Positions 41,288 to 50,414 of a stretch of DNA of 64,000 nt are shown piece by piece. A program made the position numbers and the translations under genes. Numbering within the stretch: the stretch's first letter is position 1; the number at the start of each line of letters is the position of its first letter. Under the pieces are notes generated by a model that saw only the letters and a program-made list of their open reading frames with translations, did not search any database and was not told the DNA's origin. Where the stretch lies: contig JAFZUW010000066.1 of the NCBI GenBank assembly GCA_017618195.1, forward strand, positions 62,001-126,000, read 5' to 3'. The stretch comes from Lachnospiraceae bacterium. Its GTDB lineage: Bacteria > Bacillota > Clostridia > Lachnospirales > Lachnospiraceae.

Positions 41288-44200
41288 ATGGGCTTTACAC
41301 ATTTGCATTTGCATACGGAATACAGTTTGCTGGACGGTTCGGGCAAGATCAAAGAGATGGTGCTTCGGGCGAAGGAGCTCGGCATGACCTCGCTTGCCAT
41401 AACCGATCACGGCGTAATGTACGGTGCGATCAATTTTTATAAGGCCTGCCGGGATGCGGGCATCCGTCCGATCATCGGCTGCGAGGTGTATGTTGCGCCC
41501 GGTTCCCGTTTCGACCGCGAAAGCTCGGTCAACGACCGGCGGTATTACCATCTTGTGCTGCTCGCGGAGAACAACACGGGATACCGCAATCTGATGAAGA
41601 TCGTTTCGCGCGGATTCACGGAAGGCTTCTATTACCGCCCGCGTGTTGATTATGAAGTACTGCAGGAATACCACGAAGGAATCATCGCGCTTTCGGCCTG
41701 TCTTGCGGGCGAGGTGGCGACCTCGCTTCGGATGCATCTTTACGATGAGGCAAAGGACAGGGCGCTTCATCTGCAGTCCATCTTCGGGGAAGGAAACTTC
41801 TTCCTTGAGATGCAGGACCACGGTATTCCGGACCAGAAGGTTGTCAACCAGGGAATCTTAATGCTCCACAAAGAGACCGGCATTCCGATGGTTGTCACCA
41901 ACGACGTGCATTATATTACGGCCGACGATGCGGCAATCCACGATGTGCTCCTCTGCATCCAGACGCAGGCGAAGGTGAGCGATGAGGACCGCATGCGCTA
42001 TGACGGCGGCCAGTATTACTTAAAGACCGAAGAAGAGATGCGCACGCTTTTCCCGTATGCGGAAGAGGCAATCGACAATACCGAAAAGATTGCGGAACGG
42101 TGCAACATCGAAATCGAGTTCGGTCATTACAAGCTGCCGAGATTTGACGTTCCGGACGGAAAGAGCGCATTTGACTACCTGCGCGAGCTCTGCGGGGACG
42201 GTATCAAAAAGCGTTATCCCGACACCTGGCAGCAGCATACGGAAAGACTCGAGTATGAGCTCGGAGTCATCCGCGACATGGGATTTGTCGACTACTTCCT
42301 GATCGTATGGGATTTTATCCGCTACGCGAAGGAGAACGACATTCCGGTCGGCCCCGGACGAGGCAGCGGAGCCGGAAGCATTGTCGCGTACAGTTTAAGA
42401 ATCACGGACATCGATCCGATCCGTTACAACCTCATTTTCGAGCGTTTCCTGAACCCGGAACGTGTAACGATGCCCGATATCGATATCGACTTCTGTTACG
42501 AAAGAAGACAGGAAGTCATTGATTATGTAAACCGCAAATACGGCAAGGAGCAGGTCGTGCAGATCGTGACGTTCGGAACGATGGGAGCGAAGCTTGTAAT
42601 CCGCGACGTGGCGCGTGCGCTTGACATGCCTTACGCCCGTGCGGACGCGGTTGCGAAGATGATCCCGAACGAACTCGACATGACAATCGACAAGGCGCTC
42701 ACGGTCAACCAGGAGCTTGCCGAGCTGGTCGAGAGCGATCCCGAGGTCGGCGAACTGATCCGCATCTCAAGAAGGCTTGAAGGGCTTCCGAGACACACAT
42801 CGATGCATGCGGCGGGCGTCGTTATTTCAAACGCTCCGGTCGATGAGTATGTCCCGCTTTCGTGTAACCCCGACGGCGTTGTGACGACACAGTATACGAT
42901 GACGACGATCGAGGAGCTCGGTCTTTTGAAGATGGACTTTCTGGGTCTTCGTACGCTGACCGTTATCAAGGACGCCGAAGACCTTGTAAAACGCAGAATT
43001 CCGGATTTCCGGATGGACGATATTTCCTATGACGACCCCGAGGTTTACGCGCTGATCGCGTCCGGTAAGACGGACGGCGTGTTCCAGCTTGAAAGCGGCG
43101 GCATGAAGAGTTTCATGAAGGAACTGAAGCCGAAGAATCTCGAGGAAGTCATCGCCGGCATAAGCCTTTACCGGCCCGGCCCGATGGATTTCATTCCGCA
43201 GTATATCGCCGGCAAGGAGCACCCCGCGGAAGTGACTTATGACTGTCCGCAGCTCGAGCCGATCCTTGAGCCGACATACGGCTGTATCGTATACCAGGAG
43301 CAGGTTATGCAGATCGTTCGGGACCTCGCCGGATACAGCATGGGCCGAAGCGACCTCGTACGCCGTGCCATGAGTAAGAAGAAAGCCGAAGTAATGGCGA
43401 AGGAACGCGTCTACTTCATCGAAGGAAACGAAGCGGCGGGCGTTCCCGGCTGTAAGGCGAACGGCATTTCGGAAGAGACCGCCAACCGGATCTTCGACCG
43501 CATGACCGATTTCGCCAAATACGCCTTCAACAAATCCCACGCGGCATGCTACGCGGTGGTTGCATACCGGACGGCTTACCTGAAACGGTATTATCCGGTT
43601 GAGTTCATGGCCGCACTGATGACTTCGGTGCTGCATGACTCCGGCAAATTAGCCGGCTACATCTTGAACCTGAAGCCGATGAACGTTTCCCTGATGCTTC
43701 CCGACATCAACAAGGGCGAGAGCAAATTCGGCGTCAGCGAGAACGAAAAGGGCGAGCTCGCGATCGTGTACGCGCTTTCCGCGGTTAAGGGAATCGGACG
43801 TCCGATCATCGACGCGGTTGCCGAGGAAAGAAAGTACGGCGGACCGTTTACGGACCTGAAGGATTTCATTAAGCGCATGTCCTCGAAGGGCGTCAACAAG
43901 CGTGCCATCGAAAACCTCATAAAGGCGGGCGCATTTGACAGCCTGCCCGGTACGAGAAAGCAGAAGATGCAGGTTTACAACAGCATCATGGACGGCGTTG
44001 CTTTCGAACTGAAGAAAAATGTGGAAGGGCAGCTGTCCTTCTTCGATATGATGGAGCCCGAGAACCGGCCCGAAGAAGTCGTATTTCCCGACTGCGGAGA
44101 CTTCCTTCCCGAGGAGCGGCTGGCGTTTGAAAAGGAAGTGCTCGGCGTATACATCAGCGGTCATCCGATGCAGGAGTATCTGCCGCTCTTACGGAAGAAC

Positions 44201-44794
44201 TCCACCTGCAGTTCGGCGGATTTCGAACCCGGTCCGGACGGCGTTCCGGAGGTCAAGGACCAGGCTCTGGTCGTGATCGGCGGAATGATCACCCAGAAGC
44301 AGGTGAAGACGACAAGGAACAATGCAATGATGGCGATCCTCACGTTCGAGGATATGGTCGGGACGATCGAAGTGCTCGTATTCCCGAAGGATTTCGAGCG
44401 CCTCAGGCTGAAACTGAACCCGGATGCGAAGATGTTTATCCGCGGACGCGTTTCGGTGGAAGAGGACAAAGCAGCGAAACTGCTTCTTTCGGACGTTGTT
44501 TTATTTGACGAAATCCCTGCGGATGTGTATATTATGTTCCAAAACGCGGAAGCGTTCCAAAACGGAAAGGAGCATCTTGAAGAGCTGCTCCGTCAGGGCG
44601 AAGGAACGAGCCGTGTGGTTGCCTATCTGAGTGATGAGAAAAAATTATATCAGATGCCGCAGAATCTGTGCATTACAAGAGACCAGGCGTTTCTTGACCG
44701 CCTGCGGGAGGAATACGGAGCGGACCGTGTCGCGTTAAAGTATCACGAGGTGCGTTTCGCAAAGCCCGGCGGATTCGGCGAAAGACGATATTAA
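41288..44794 (+). CDS. dnaE: DNA polymerase III alpha subunit DnaE
   Basis: DnaE is a C-family replicative polymerase; in Firmicutes it works beside PolC, mainly extending primers. The 1168-aa protein begins with the PHP domain (THLHLHTEYSLLDG), then the palm with catalytic aspartates in PDIDIDF (about 397-403), fingers with YQEQVMQI and FNKSHAACYAVVAY, a helix-hairpin-helix (about 830-880) and an OB fold (about 1000-1090). The ATG at 41288 agrees with the family start; the frame is open 17 codons further but without a ribosome site. pfkA follows after 147 bases, a common order in Clostridia. Confidence 0.97.
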   Translation: MGFTHLHLHTEYSLLDGSGKIKEMVLRAKELGMTSLAITDHGVMYGAINFYKACRDAGIRPIIGCEVYVAPGSRFDRESSVNDRRYYHLVLLAENNTGYRNLMKIVSRGFTEGFYYRPRVDYEVLQEYHEGIIALSACLAGEVATSLRMHLYDEAKDRALHLQSIFGEGNFFLEMQDHGIPDQKVVNQGILMLHKETGIPMVVTNDVHYITADDAAIHDVLLCIQTQAKVSDEDRMRYDGGQYYLKTEEEMRTLFPYAEEAIDNTEKIAERCNIEIEFGHYKLPRFDVPDGKSAFDYLRELCGDGIKKRYPDTWQQHTERLEYELGVIRDMGFVDYFLIVWDFIRYAKENDIPVGPGRGSGAGSIVAYSLRITDIDPIRYNLIFERFLNPERVTMPDIDIDFCYERRQEVIDYVNRKYGKEQVVQIVTFGTMGAKLVIRDVARALDMPYARADAVAKMIPNELDMTIDKALTVNQELAELVESDPEVGELIRISRRLEGLPRHTSMHAAGVVISNAPVDEYVPLSCNPDGVVTTQYTMTTIEELGLLKMDFLGLRTLTVIKDAEDLVKRRIPDFRMDDISYDDPEVYALIASGKTDGVFQLESGGMKSFMKELKPKNLEEVIAGISLYRPGPMDFIPQYIAGKEHPAEVTYDCPQLEPILEPTYGCIVYQEQVMQIVRDLAGYSMGRSDLVRRAMSKKKAEVMAKERVYFIEGNEAAGVPGCKANGISEETANRIFDRMTDFAKYAFNKSHAACYAVVAYRTAYLKRYYPVEFMAALMTSVLHDSGKLAGYILNLKPMNVSLMLPDINKGESKFGVSENEKGELAIVYALSAVKGIGRPIIDAVAEERKYGGPFTDLKDFIKRMSSKGVNKRAIENLIKAGAFDSLPGTRKQKMQVYNSIMDGVAFELKKNVEGQLSFFDMMEPENRPEEVVFPDCGDFLPEERLAFEKEVLGVYISGHPMQEYLPLLRKNSTCSSADFEPGPDGVPEVKDQALVVIGGMITQKQVKTTRNNAMMAILTFEDMVGTIEVLVFPKDFERLRLKLNPDAKMFIRGRVSVEEDKAAKLLLSDVVLFDEIPADVYIMFQNAEAFQNGKEHLEELLRQGEGTSRVVAYLSDEKKLYQMPQNLCITRDQAFLDRLREEYGADRVALKYHEVRFAKPGGFGERRY

Positions 44795-44941
44795 GGGGCG
44801 CGCAGCGGACTGAGGAGGAAGACCCGGAGAAACCTGAAAAGGCGGAAACGGCACGGACTCCCGGCAAGGGCTGCAGACCCATAAAAGAGAACTTCAGAAA
44901 GGAGCGGATCCGGAATATGTTATTTCGGATCGTACTAGAGA

Positions 44942-45934
44942 ATGGCTTTTTTGAAAGGGAAAACAACCGATATCAAACAGATCGCAGTGCTTACGAGCGG
45001 CGGTGACGCGCCCGGCATGAATGCCGCAATCCGAGGCGTTGTGCGTACGGCGGTTGTAAACGGATTGAAGGTTAAGGGTATCCGAAGAGGATACACCGGA
45101 CTTCTTGAGGAAGACTTCATCGATATGGATGCACGGAGCACGTCCGACATCATCCAGCACGGCGGCACCATTCTTTACACCGCGCGCTGCGCCGAGATGA
45201 TGCACAAGGAAGGCGTTGTGAGAGCAGCCGAGATTCTTAAGAAAAACGCAATCGACGGTCTTGTCGTGATCGGCGGAGACGGTTCCTACCGCGGCGCGAG
45301 AGCGCTTGCGGAAGAGGGCGCCAACGTTGTCGGAGTTCCGGGCACGATCGATCTCGATATCGCCTGCACCGATTACTCGATCGGATTTGACACTGCATTG
45401 AACACTGCTATGGAGTGTATCGACCGCGTGCGTGATACGTCCGCGTCGCATGAGCGCTGCAGCATCATCGAGGTTATGGGCCGTAAGGCCGGACACATCG
45501 CACTCTGGTGCGGTATCGCGAACGGCGCCGAGGAAATTCTCGTGCCGGAGCGTTACGACTATGAAGAGCAGTCAATCATCGACCGTATCGCTTTACGTAA
45601 GCGTCTCGGTAAGAAGCTGCACATCATTATCAATGCCGAAGGTATCGGGGACTCCAACGGCATGGCAAAGCGTATTGAGGAAGCGACCGGACTTGAGACG
45701 AGAGCGACCATCATCGGCTACATCCAGCGCGGCGGAAGCCCTACCTGCAGAGACCGCGTATTTGCCTCCGTAATGGGATCGAAGGCAGTGGACATTCTGG
45801 TAAGCGGCGGCCGGAACCGTGTCGTATGCTACCGCGACGGCAAATTCACCGACCTTGACATTTTCGAAGCACTTGAAATGCAGAAGGATTTGGACAACTC
45901 CCTTTGGGAGATTTCGAGAAAACTCTGCCGATAA
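44942..45934 (+). CDS. pfkA: ATP-dependent 6-phosphofructokinase
   Basis: PfkA phosphorylates fructose 6-phosphate in glycolysis. The 330-aa protein has GGDAPGMNA (about 20-28), GGDGSYRGA, whose Gly after GGD marks ATP and not pyrophosphate use, the catalytic block PGTIDLDI in which the usual Asn between the two Asp residues is Leu, and MGRKAGHIAL. The N-terminus is extended by about 12 residues relative to B. subtilis PfkA. Start context is weak (GAGA before ATG). It opens a run of close genes leading to the tsa cluster. Confidence 0.94.
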   Translation: MAFLKGKTTDIKQIAVLTSGGDAPGMNAAIRGVVRTAVVNGLKVKGIRRGYTGLLEEDFIDMDARSTSDIIQHGGTILYTARCAEMMHKEGVVRAAEILKKNAIDGLVVIGGDGSYRGARALAEEGANVVGVPGTIDLDIACTDYSIGFDTALNTAMECIDRVRDTSASHERCSIIEVMGRKAGHIALWCGIANGAEEILVPERYDYEEQSIIDRIALRKRLGKKLHIIINAEGIGDSNGMAKRIEEATGLETRATIIGYIQRGGSPTCRDRVFASVMGSKAVDILVSGGRNRVVCYRDGKFTDLDIFEALEMQKDLDNSLWEISRKLCR

Positions 45935-45949
45935 GAGCAGGAGAGAGCC

Positions 45950-46501
45950 ATGTACAAGCCGAAGAATTACAAAGCAAATTGTCAGGTGGAGATTCCGGAA
46001 GGGTTACTGAATGGGCAGGCCTGCGGGAATCTTGCACAGCTGAAATACGGACGCACCACGATTGCGGATTCCGGTTGCGGTCCTTTGGCTGTTTATAACA
46101 TGATGAAATATCTCGGGCGCAGGATTTCGCTTCCCGAGGTAATCCGGGAGCTTGAGATTTATGCGGCGCCGTTAGGCGGCGTATTCGGCTCCTCTGCGAT
46201 TTTGATGACGATCTTCTATTGGCGGCACCATATCAAGTTCCGTTTGGTCCGCAAAATAAAGAAGATTGACCGAAGCCGTGCAGGTATGTTATTGTACTGG
46301 ACAAAACGCCCGGTATTCTCGGGCTCGCATTTTGTATTTTACTGCAAGGGCGACGACGGCAGGATTCACGTGTATAACCGCTTCAGCAACAGCGAGGACA
46401 TACACATCTATAATTCTATCGGCGACGCAATCCCGCAGAAAAGAATATGTATGGGTTTTGCATTGAAAAATAAGAATTTTGGGGAAGTAAAGGAGAAATA
46501 A
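45950..46501 (+). CDS. C39-like peptidase-fold protein
   Basis: The 183-aa protein resembles the C39-like papain-fold family: a potential nucleophile Cys in DSGCGPLAVYNMMKYLG (about 40-56) and a His in GSHFVFY (about 126) with a following Asn/Asp-rich strand. There is no signal peptide, so it is predicted to be cytoplasmic, unlike most secreted C39 proteins. Glycine and cysteine spacing supports an active enzyme, but no substrate can be named. It lies 15 bases after pfkA, and its stop codon overlaps the start of the RibU-like gene (TAATG), so the two are probably coupled. Confidence 0.7.
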   Translation: MYKPKNYKANCQVEIPEGLLNGQACGNLAQLKYGRTTIADSGCGPLAVYNMMKYLGRRISLPEVIRELEIYAAPLGGVFGSSAILMTIFYWRHHIKFRLVRKIKKIDRSRAGMLLYWTKRPVFSGSHFVFYCKGDDGRIHVYNRFSNSEDIHIYNSIGDAIPQKRICMGFALKNKNFGEVKEK

Positions 46502-47172
46502 TGAACAGTACACAGGAAGCTGAAGTAACGGTAGTCAGAGAGGGCGGAAAGAAAAAAACCGCCACATTTGTCCGCGTATACCGGATCGCTTTGATCGGTA
46601 TTCTTTCCGCGGCGGCATTCGGATTGATGATGCTTGATTTCCCGCTTGTATGGATCGCTCCCGATTTTTACAAGTTTGATTTCAGCGAGCTCCCGGTTAT
46701 TATCGGCGCATTTGCCCTCGGACCGGTTGCCGGAGTTGTCATTGAGTTTTTGAAGAACGTGCTTCACATCATTACCGCACCGTCACCGACGGTCGGCGTG
46801 GGAGAATTCGCAAACTTCGCAATGGGCGTATGCTACGTCCTTCCCGCTTCCCTTATATACTACTTTAAGAAGACCAAGCGCAGAGCCGTTATCGGACTGA
46901 CAATATCCACGATCAGCTGCGTAATTCTCGGTTCCTGCCTGAACGCATTCGTTCTGCTGCCGATGTACTGCAGAGTAAGTGCCAATCTGACCATGGATAT
47001 TATTATCAGCGCGGGACATGCCGTGCATAAGATCATCAATGACCTTCCGACCTTTATCTTCTTCGCGGTTGCACCGTTTAACCTGCTGAAGTACGGTGTG
47101 GCTTCGATCATCACGATGCTGATTTATAAGCAGATCAGCCGTGTTCTGAAAAATCCGATGGAGAGAGTGTAA
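46501..47172 (+). CDS. ECF transporter S component, RibU-like
   Basis: S components capture a vitamin and pair with a shared energising module (EcfA/A'/T) encoded elsewhere. The 223-aa protein has six hydrophobic helices and the RibU-type block FDFSELPVIIGAFALGPVAG with IEFLKNVLH (about 58-88), which points to riboflavin. No FMN riboswitch precedes it, which is unusual for ribU, so the substrate stays open. Its start overlaps the stop of the C39-like gene, and its stop overlaps the start of the next gene. Confidence 0.82.
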   Translation: MNSTQEAEVTVVREGGKKKTATFVRVYRIALIGILSAAAFGLMMLDFPLVWIAPDFYKFDFSELPVIIGAFALGPVAGVVIEFLKNVLHIITAPSPTVGVGEFANFAMGVCYVLPASLIYYFKKTKRRAVIGLTISTISCVILGSCLNAFVLLPMYCRVSANLTMDIIISAGHAVHKIINDLPTFIFFAVAPFNLLKYGVASIITMLIYKQISRVLKNPMERV

Positions 47173-47801
47173 TGGATCCGAACGAGAAGAACAATCAGGA
47201 GGAAGAAATCCTGCAGGCGGAAAATGCCGATGAGGTCGTGCTTTCGGAACAAGCCGAGGCTGAGTCAACAGGCACCGATCCGCAGGAAGCCGCTTCCGGG
47301 CCGGAGTTCGAGCATGAAGAGGGAGAGGTGCGGCTTTGCGGGCCGCTTCGCTTCCGCGATCTTTTTGCGTTTCGCGTGAAGTATTCCTATTTCAGCTTGA
47401 ACAGTCTGGCGTACTGGATTGTTACGCTGCTGATCGCGGGCTGCCTGATCGGATACTGGGGAAGCTATGAAACCAAGACCAAGGTGCTCCTGTTCGTGCT
47501 TCTCGGGATTCTGGTCATCTATCTGCCGTTTAATGCCGCATTGAGGACGCTTCAATATACGGCGACGCTGAAGGCGGAGGGCGTCGAAGTCGAGTACGTT
47601 GTCAACCGGAACGGAATCCTTGTCCGTCAGGGCGACCGGAGCGAAGTGCTCAGCTGGGAGATGATCCGCAAGGTAAAGGAAACCGGCAAGCGGTTCTACC
47701 TTTACGTGATGAAGAACTCGGCATTTGTCTTCGGAAAGGACCTTTTAGGGGATCAGACCGAAGCGCTCCGCGGCTACATTAAAGGCGCGGGGAAGATGTA
47801 A
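47172..47801 (+). CDS. Membrane protein with YcxB-like C-terminal domain
   Basis: The 209-aa protein has a long acidic N-terminal tail (about 1-60), two membrane helices (about 78-95 and 100-120) and a C-terminal region with NRNGILVRQGDRSEVLSWEM and KRFYLYVMKNSAFVFGKD, the pattern of the YcxB-like domain in which a PH-like sheet follows two helices. The function is not known. The start overlaps the RibU-like stop (TAATG), so it is cotranslated with it. tsaE follows 26 bases later. Confidence 0.65.
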   Translation: MDPNEKNNQEEEILQAENADEVVLSEQAEAESTGTDPQEAASGPEFEHEEGEVRLCGPLRFRDLFAFRVKYSYFSLNSLAYWIVTLLIAGCLIGYWGSYETKTKVLLFVLLGILVIYLPFNAALRTLQYTATLKAEGVEVEYVVNRNGILVRQGDRSEVLSWEMIRKVKETGKRFYLYVMKNSAFVFGKDLLGDQTEALRGYIKGAGKM

Positions 47802-47827
47802 CGCCTGACCGTTTTGTGAGGTAAGCT

Positions 47828-48247
47828 ATGGTTATGGAAAGTTATTCGGCGGAAGAAACCTTCCGTCTCGGAGAGATGACCGGCGGCAGGTTAAAGCCCG
47901 GCGCTGTAATCTGTCTCGACGGAGACCTCGGTGCCGGCAAGACCGTATTTGTCAAAGGAGTTGCGAAGGGACTCGGCATTACCGATACCGTGTGCAGCCC
48001 GACGTTTACGATTCTGCAGGAGTACCGGGACGGGCGTATGCCGCTCTATCATTTTGACGTATACCGGATCGAAGACCCGGAGGAAATGTACGAGATCGGA
48101 TTTGACGAGTACCTGTATGGGGAAGGCGTGTGTCTGATCGAGTGGGCGAAGAACGTTTCGGAACTGATTCCGGAAGGTGCGATCCGCATCACGATCACGA
48201 AGGATCTTTCGAAGGGCTTGTCTTACCGGAAGATCAGTATTGAGTAA
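47828..48247 (+). CDS. tsaE: tRNA t6A synthesis ATPase TsaE
   Basis: TsaE is the ATPase that drives cycling of the TsaB-TsaD complex making N6-threonylcarbamoyl-adenosine at position 37 of ANN-decoding tRNAs. The 139-aa P-loop protein has Walker A GDLGAGKTVFVKG (about 38-50), SPTFTILQEY and the DVYRI/EWAKN segments typical of the family. It opens a tsaE-tsaB-rimI-rnz-tsaD gene run. Start at ATG 47828 after GAGGT. Confidence 0.95.
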   Translation: MVMESYSAEETFRLGEMTGGRLKPGAVICLDGDLGAGKTVFVKGVAKGLGITDTVCSPTFTILQEYRDGRMPLYHFDVYRIEDPEEMYEIGFDEYLYGEGVCLIEWAKNVSELIPEGAIRITITKDLSKGLSYRKISIE

Positions 48248-48271
48248 GCGTGTAACGAAGTAGGTGAGAGT

Positions 48272-48988
48272 ATGAAGATTCTTGCAGTCGACAGCTCGGG
48301 GCAGGTTGCATCGGTGGCGATCGTCACGGATGATGCGGTGCTCGCGGAGTATTCGGTGAATTATAAGAAGACGCATTCGCAGACGCTTCTGCCGATGGTG
48401 GAGGAGGTCATGAAGATGACCGGAACCGAGGGGAAGGATCTGGATGCCGTTGCGGTAACGAACGGACCGGGTTCCTACACGGGACTCAGGATCGGTTCCT
48501 CGACCGTGAAGGGGCTAGCTTTGATCTGGGATAAGCCGATCATTCCGGTACCGACGGTCGATACGCTTGCGGCCAATTATGCGGATTACGGCGGGCTGAT
48601 CTGTCCGCTGATGGATGCAAGACGCGGCCAGGTGTATACCGGCCTCTACCGGTTTACGGACGGAAAGCTTACGGCAGTCGTGCCGCAGGTGTGCACATTG
48701 CTTGACGACATATTGGCAAAGGTTAACGAGTGTGGGGAGGATGTGATATTCCTCGGCGACGGCGTGCCGGTTCACAGACAGGCGATTGCCGCGGGAGTGA
48801 GCGTGCCGTACACATTTGCCCCGATGCACCGCTCCGTGCAGAGCGCGGCATCGCTCGGGTATCTTGCTTGCACGTATCTGCGGGAAGGGAAGACGGTGAC
48901 GGCAACCGAACTGGTGCCCGAGTACCTGCGTCTTTCCCAGGCGGAACGCGAACGGGAGGAACGGCTTGAACATCGTAACGATGACTGA
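48272..48988 (+). CDS. tsaB: tRNA t6A synthesis protein TsaB
   Basis: TsaB is a Kae1/ASKHA-fold scaffold that binds TsaD and TsaE. The 238-aa protein starts MKILAVDSSGQVASVAI and contains VTNGPGSYTGLRIG (about 66-79), PLMDARRGQVYTG (about 111) and no metal-binding histidines, as expected for TsaB. It overlaps the start of rimI by 23 bases, indicating coupled translation. Confidence 0.95.
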   Translation: MKILAVDSSGQVASVAIVTDDAVLAEYSVNYKKTHSQTLLPMVEEVMKMTGTEGKDLDAVAVTNGPGSYTGLRIGSSTVKGLALIWDKPIIPVPTVDTLAANYADYGGLICPLMDARRGQVYTGLYRFTDGKLTAVVPQVCTLLDDILAKVNECGEDVIFLGDGVPVHRQAIAAGVSVPYTFAPMHRSVQSAASLGYLACTYLREGKTVTATELVPEYLRLSQAEREREERLEHRNDD

Positions 48989-49406
48989 ACAATGGGTTCC
49001 CGCGGTGGCGGATCTGGAGCGGAGGTGTTTCTCGGAACCGTGGAGCGAAGAGTCGCTTACGGACGTGCTCGGAAGACCGGAGTTTCGTTATCTGATCGCA
49101 TGCGAAGGAGATAAGATGCTCGGCTACGGCGGGTTCTATGTCGCTGCGGACGAGGCGTCGATCACCAATATCGCAACCGAGCCCGAGGCACGCGGCAGAG
49201 GAGTCGCGGGCAACGTTATCGAGGCGATTATCAAAGAAGCTGCCGGTATGGGAGCGCAGACGATATACCTCGAGGTCCGCGCGGGCAACGAGAAAGCAAT
49301 CCGTGTCTACGAACGGTGCGGATTTGAGAGGCTCGGGGTCCGGAAGGGCTTTTACGATAAGCCGAAGGAAGATGCATACATTTACGGTTACCGGATCGAA
49401 CGGTAA
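48966..49406 (+). CDS. rimI: Ribosomal protein S18 N-acetyltransferase RimI
   Basis: RimI is a GNAT enzyme that acetylates the N-terminus of S18 in E. coli and is regularly found with tsaB. The 146-aa protein has the FSEPWSEESL start pattern, the acetyl-CoA loop EPEARGRGVAGNVIEAII (about 76-93), EVRAGNEKAIRVYERCGFE (about 104-122), and YDKPKEDAYIY. Its start lies inside the end of tsaB. Confidence 0.93.
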   Translation: MNIVTMTEQWVPAVADLERRCFSEPWSEESLTDVLGRPEFRYLIACEGDKMLGYGGFYVAADEASITNIATEPEARGRGVAGNVIEAIIKEAAGMGAQTIYLEVRAGNEKAIRVYERCGFERLGVRKGFYDKPKEDAYIYGYRIER

Positions 49407-49481
49407 CGCATTGCGGGCTTTTTGGAAGGCCCGGTGATACACATAAGCCGCAGAGTGCGGCGGAAAGGTTCGGAGGTTTCT

Positions 49482-50393
49482 ATGCTGGAAGTAACACTGC
49501 TCGGAACCGGCGGCATGATGCCGCTGCCCGGGCGCTTTCTTACATCCTGTATGACGCGGTTCAACGGAAGCGGTCTTCTGATTGATTGCGGAGAAGGAAC
49601 GCAGGTTGCGCTTCGTAAGAGCGGTCTCAGCTGTCATGATATCGACACGATCTGCTTTACCCACTACCACGGCGACCATATCAGCGGTCTTCCGGGGCTG
49701 CTCCTTTCAATCGGCAATTCCGAGCGTACCGAGCCTGTCACGCTGATCGGACCGCCGGGACTTGAGACGGTTGTGAACGCGCTTCGGATCATTGCGCCGG
49801 AGCTTCCTTTTGAACTGAATTTCATCGAATTGAAGGAGCCGGTCGTATCCCTTGAACTGCACGGATACCGGCTGGAAGCATTTAAGGCAAGACATAACGT
49901 AACCTGTTACGGCTACTCGCAGCTGATCTCGCGTGCAGGCAAATTCGACCCCGACAAAGCGAAGAAGAACAATGTTCCGATGTGCTGTTGGAGCAGACTG
50001 CAGAAGGGGCAGGTTGTCGAATACGAAGGACGCACCTTTACGCAGGACATGATCCTCGGACCCGAGCGGAAGGGACTCAAGCTGACGTACTGCACCGACT
50101 CGAGACCGACCAAGCTGATCACCGAAAAGGCGGGCGGTTCGGATCTGTTCATTTGCGAAGGCATGTACGGCGAGAAGGGCTCTGAGGCAAAGGCAAAGGA
50201 ACACAGCCATATGAACTACGCCGAGGCCGCGACGATTGCGAAGAACGCGGGCGTGAAGGAACTGTGGCTGACGCATTACAGTCCGTCGCTTGTGCGGCCG
50301 GAGGAGTTTATCGACAGCGCGAGGGAGATATTCCCCAACACGAAGACGTGTAAGGACGGGCGGACCGTGACGCTGCATTTTGAAGAGGAGTAA
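49482..50393 (+). CDS. rnz: Ribonuclease Z
   Basis: RNase Z cuts tRNA precursors at the 3' end, needed when CCA is not encoded, as for all six tRNA genes here. The 303-aa protein is a metallo-beta-lactamase fold with THYHGDHISGL (about 62-72) and further ligands near CTDSRPT, CEGMYG and WLTHYSPS. The ATG at 49482 follows CGGAGG; an in-frame start 20 codons upstream has no ribosome site. It sits between rimI and tsaD. Confidence 0.94.
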   Translation: MLEVTLLGTGGMMPLPGRFLTSCMTRFNGSGLLIDCGEGTQVALRKSGLSCHDIDTICFTHYHGDHISGLPGLLLSIGNSERTEPVTLIGPPGLETVVNALRIIAPELPFELNFIELKEPVVSLELHGYRLEAFKARHNVTCYGYSQLISRAGKFDPDKAKKNNVPMCCWSRLQKGQVVEYEGRTFTQDMILGPERKGLKLTYCTDSRPTKLITEKAGGSDLFICEGMYGEKGSEAKAKEHSHMNYAEAATIAKNAGVKELWLTHYSPSLVRPEEFIDSAREIFPNTKTCKDGRTVTLHFEEE

Positions 50394-50414
50394 CGGCTTT
50401 CAGGAGCTATTGTT

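Noticed and set aside
46501-47172. FMN riboswitch before the RibU-like gene
   Set aside because: The start overlaps the upstream stop codon and there is no leader space or RFN consensus.
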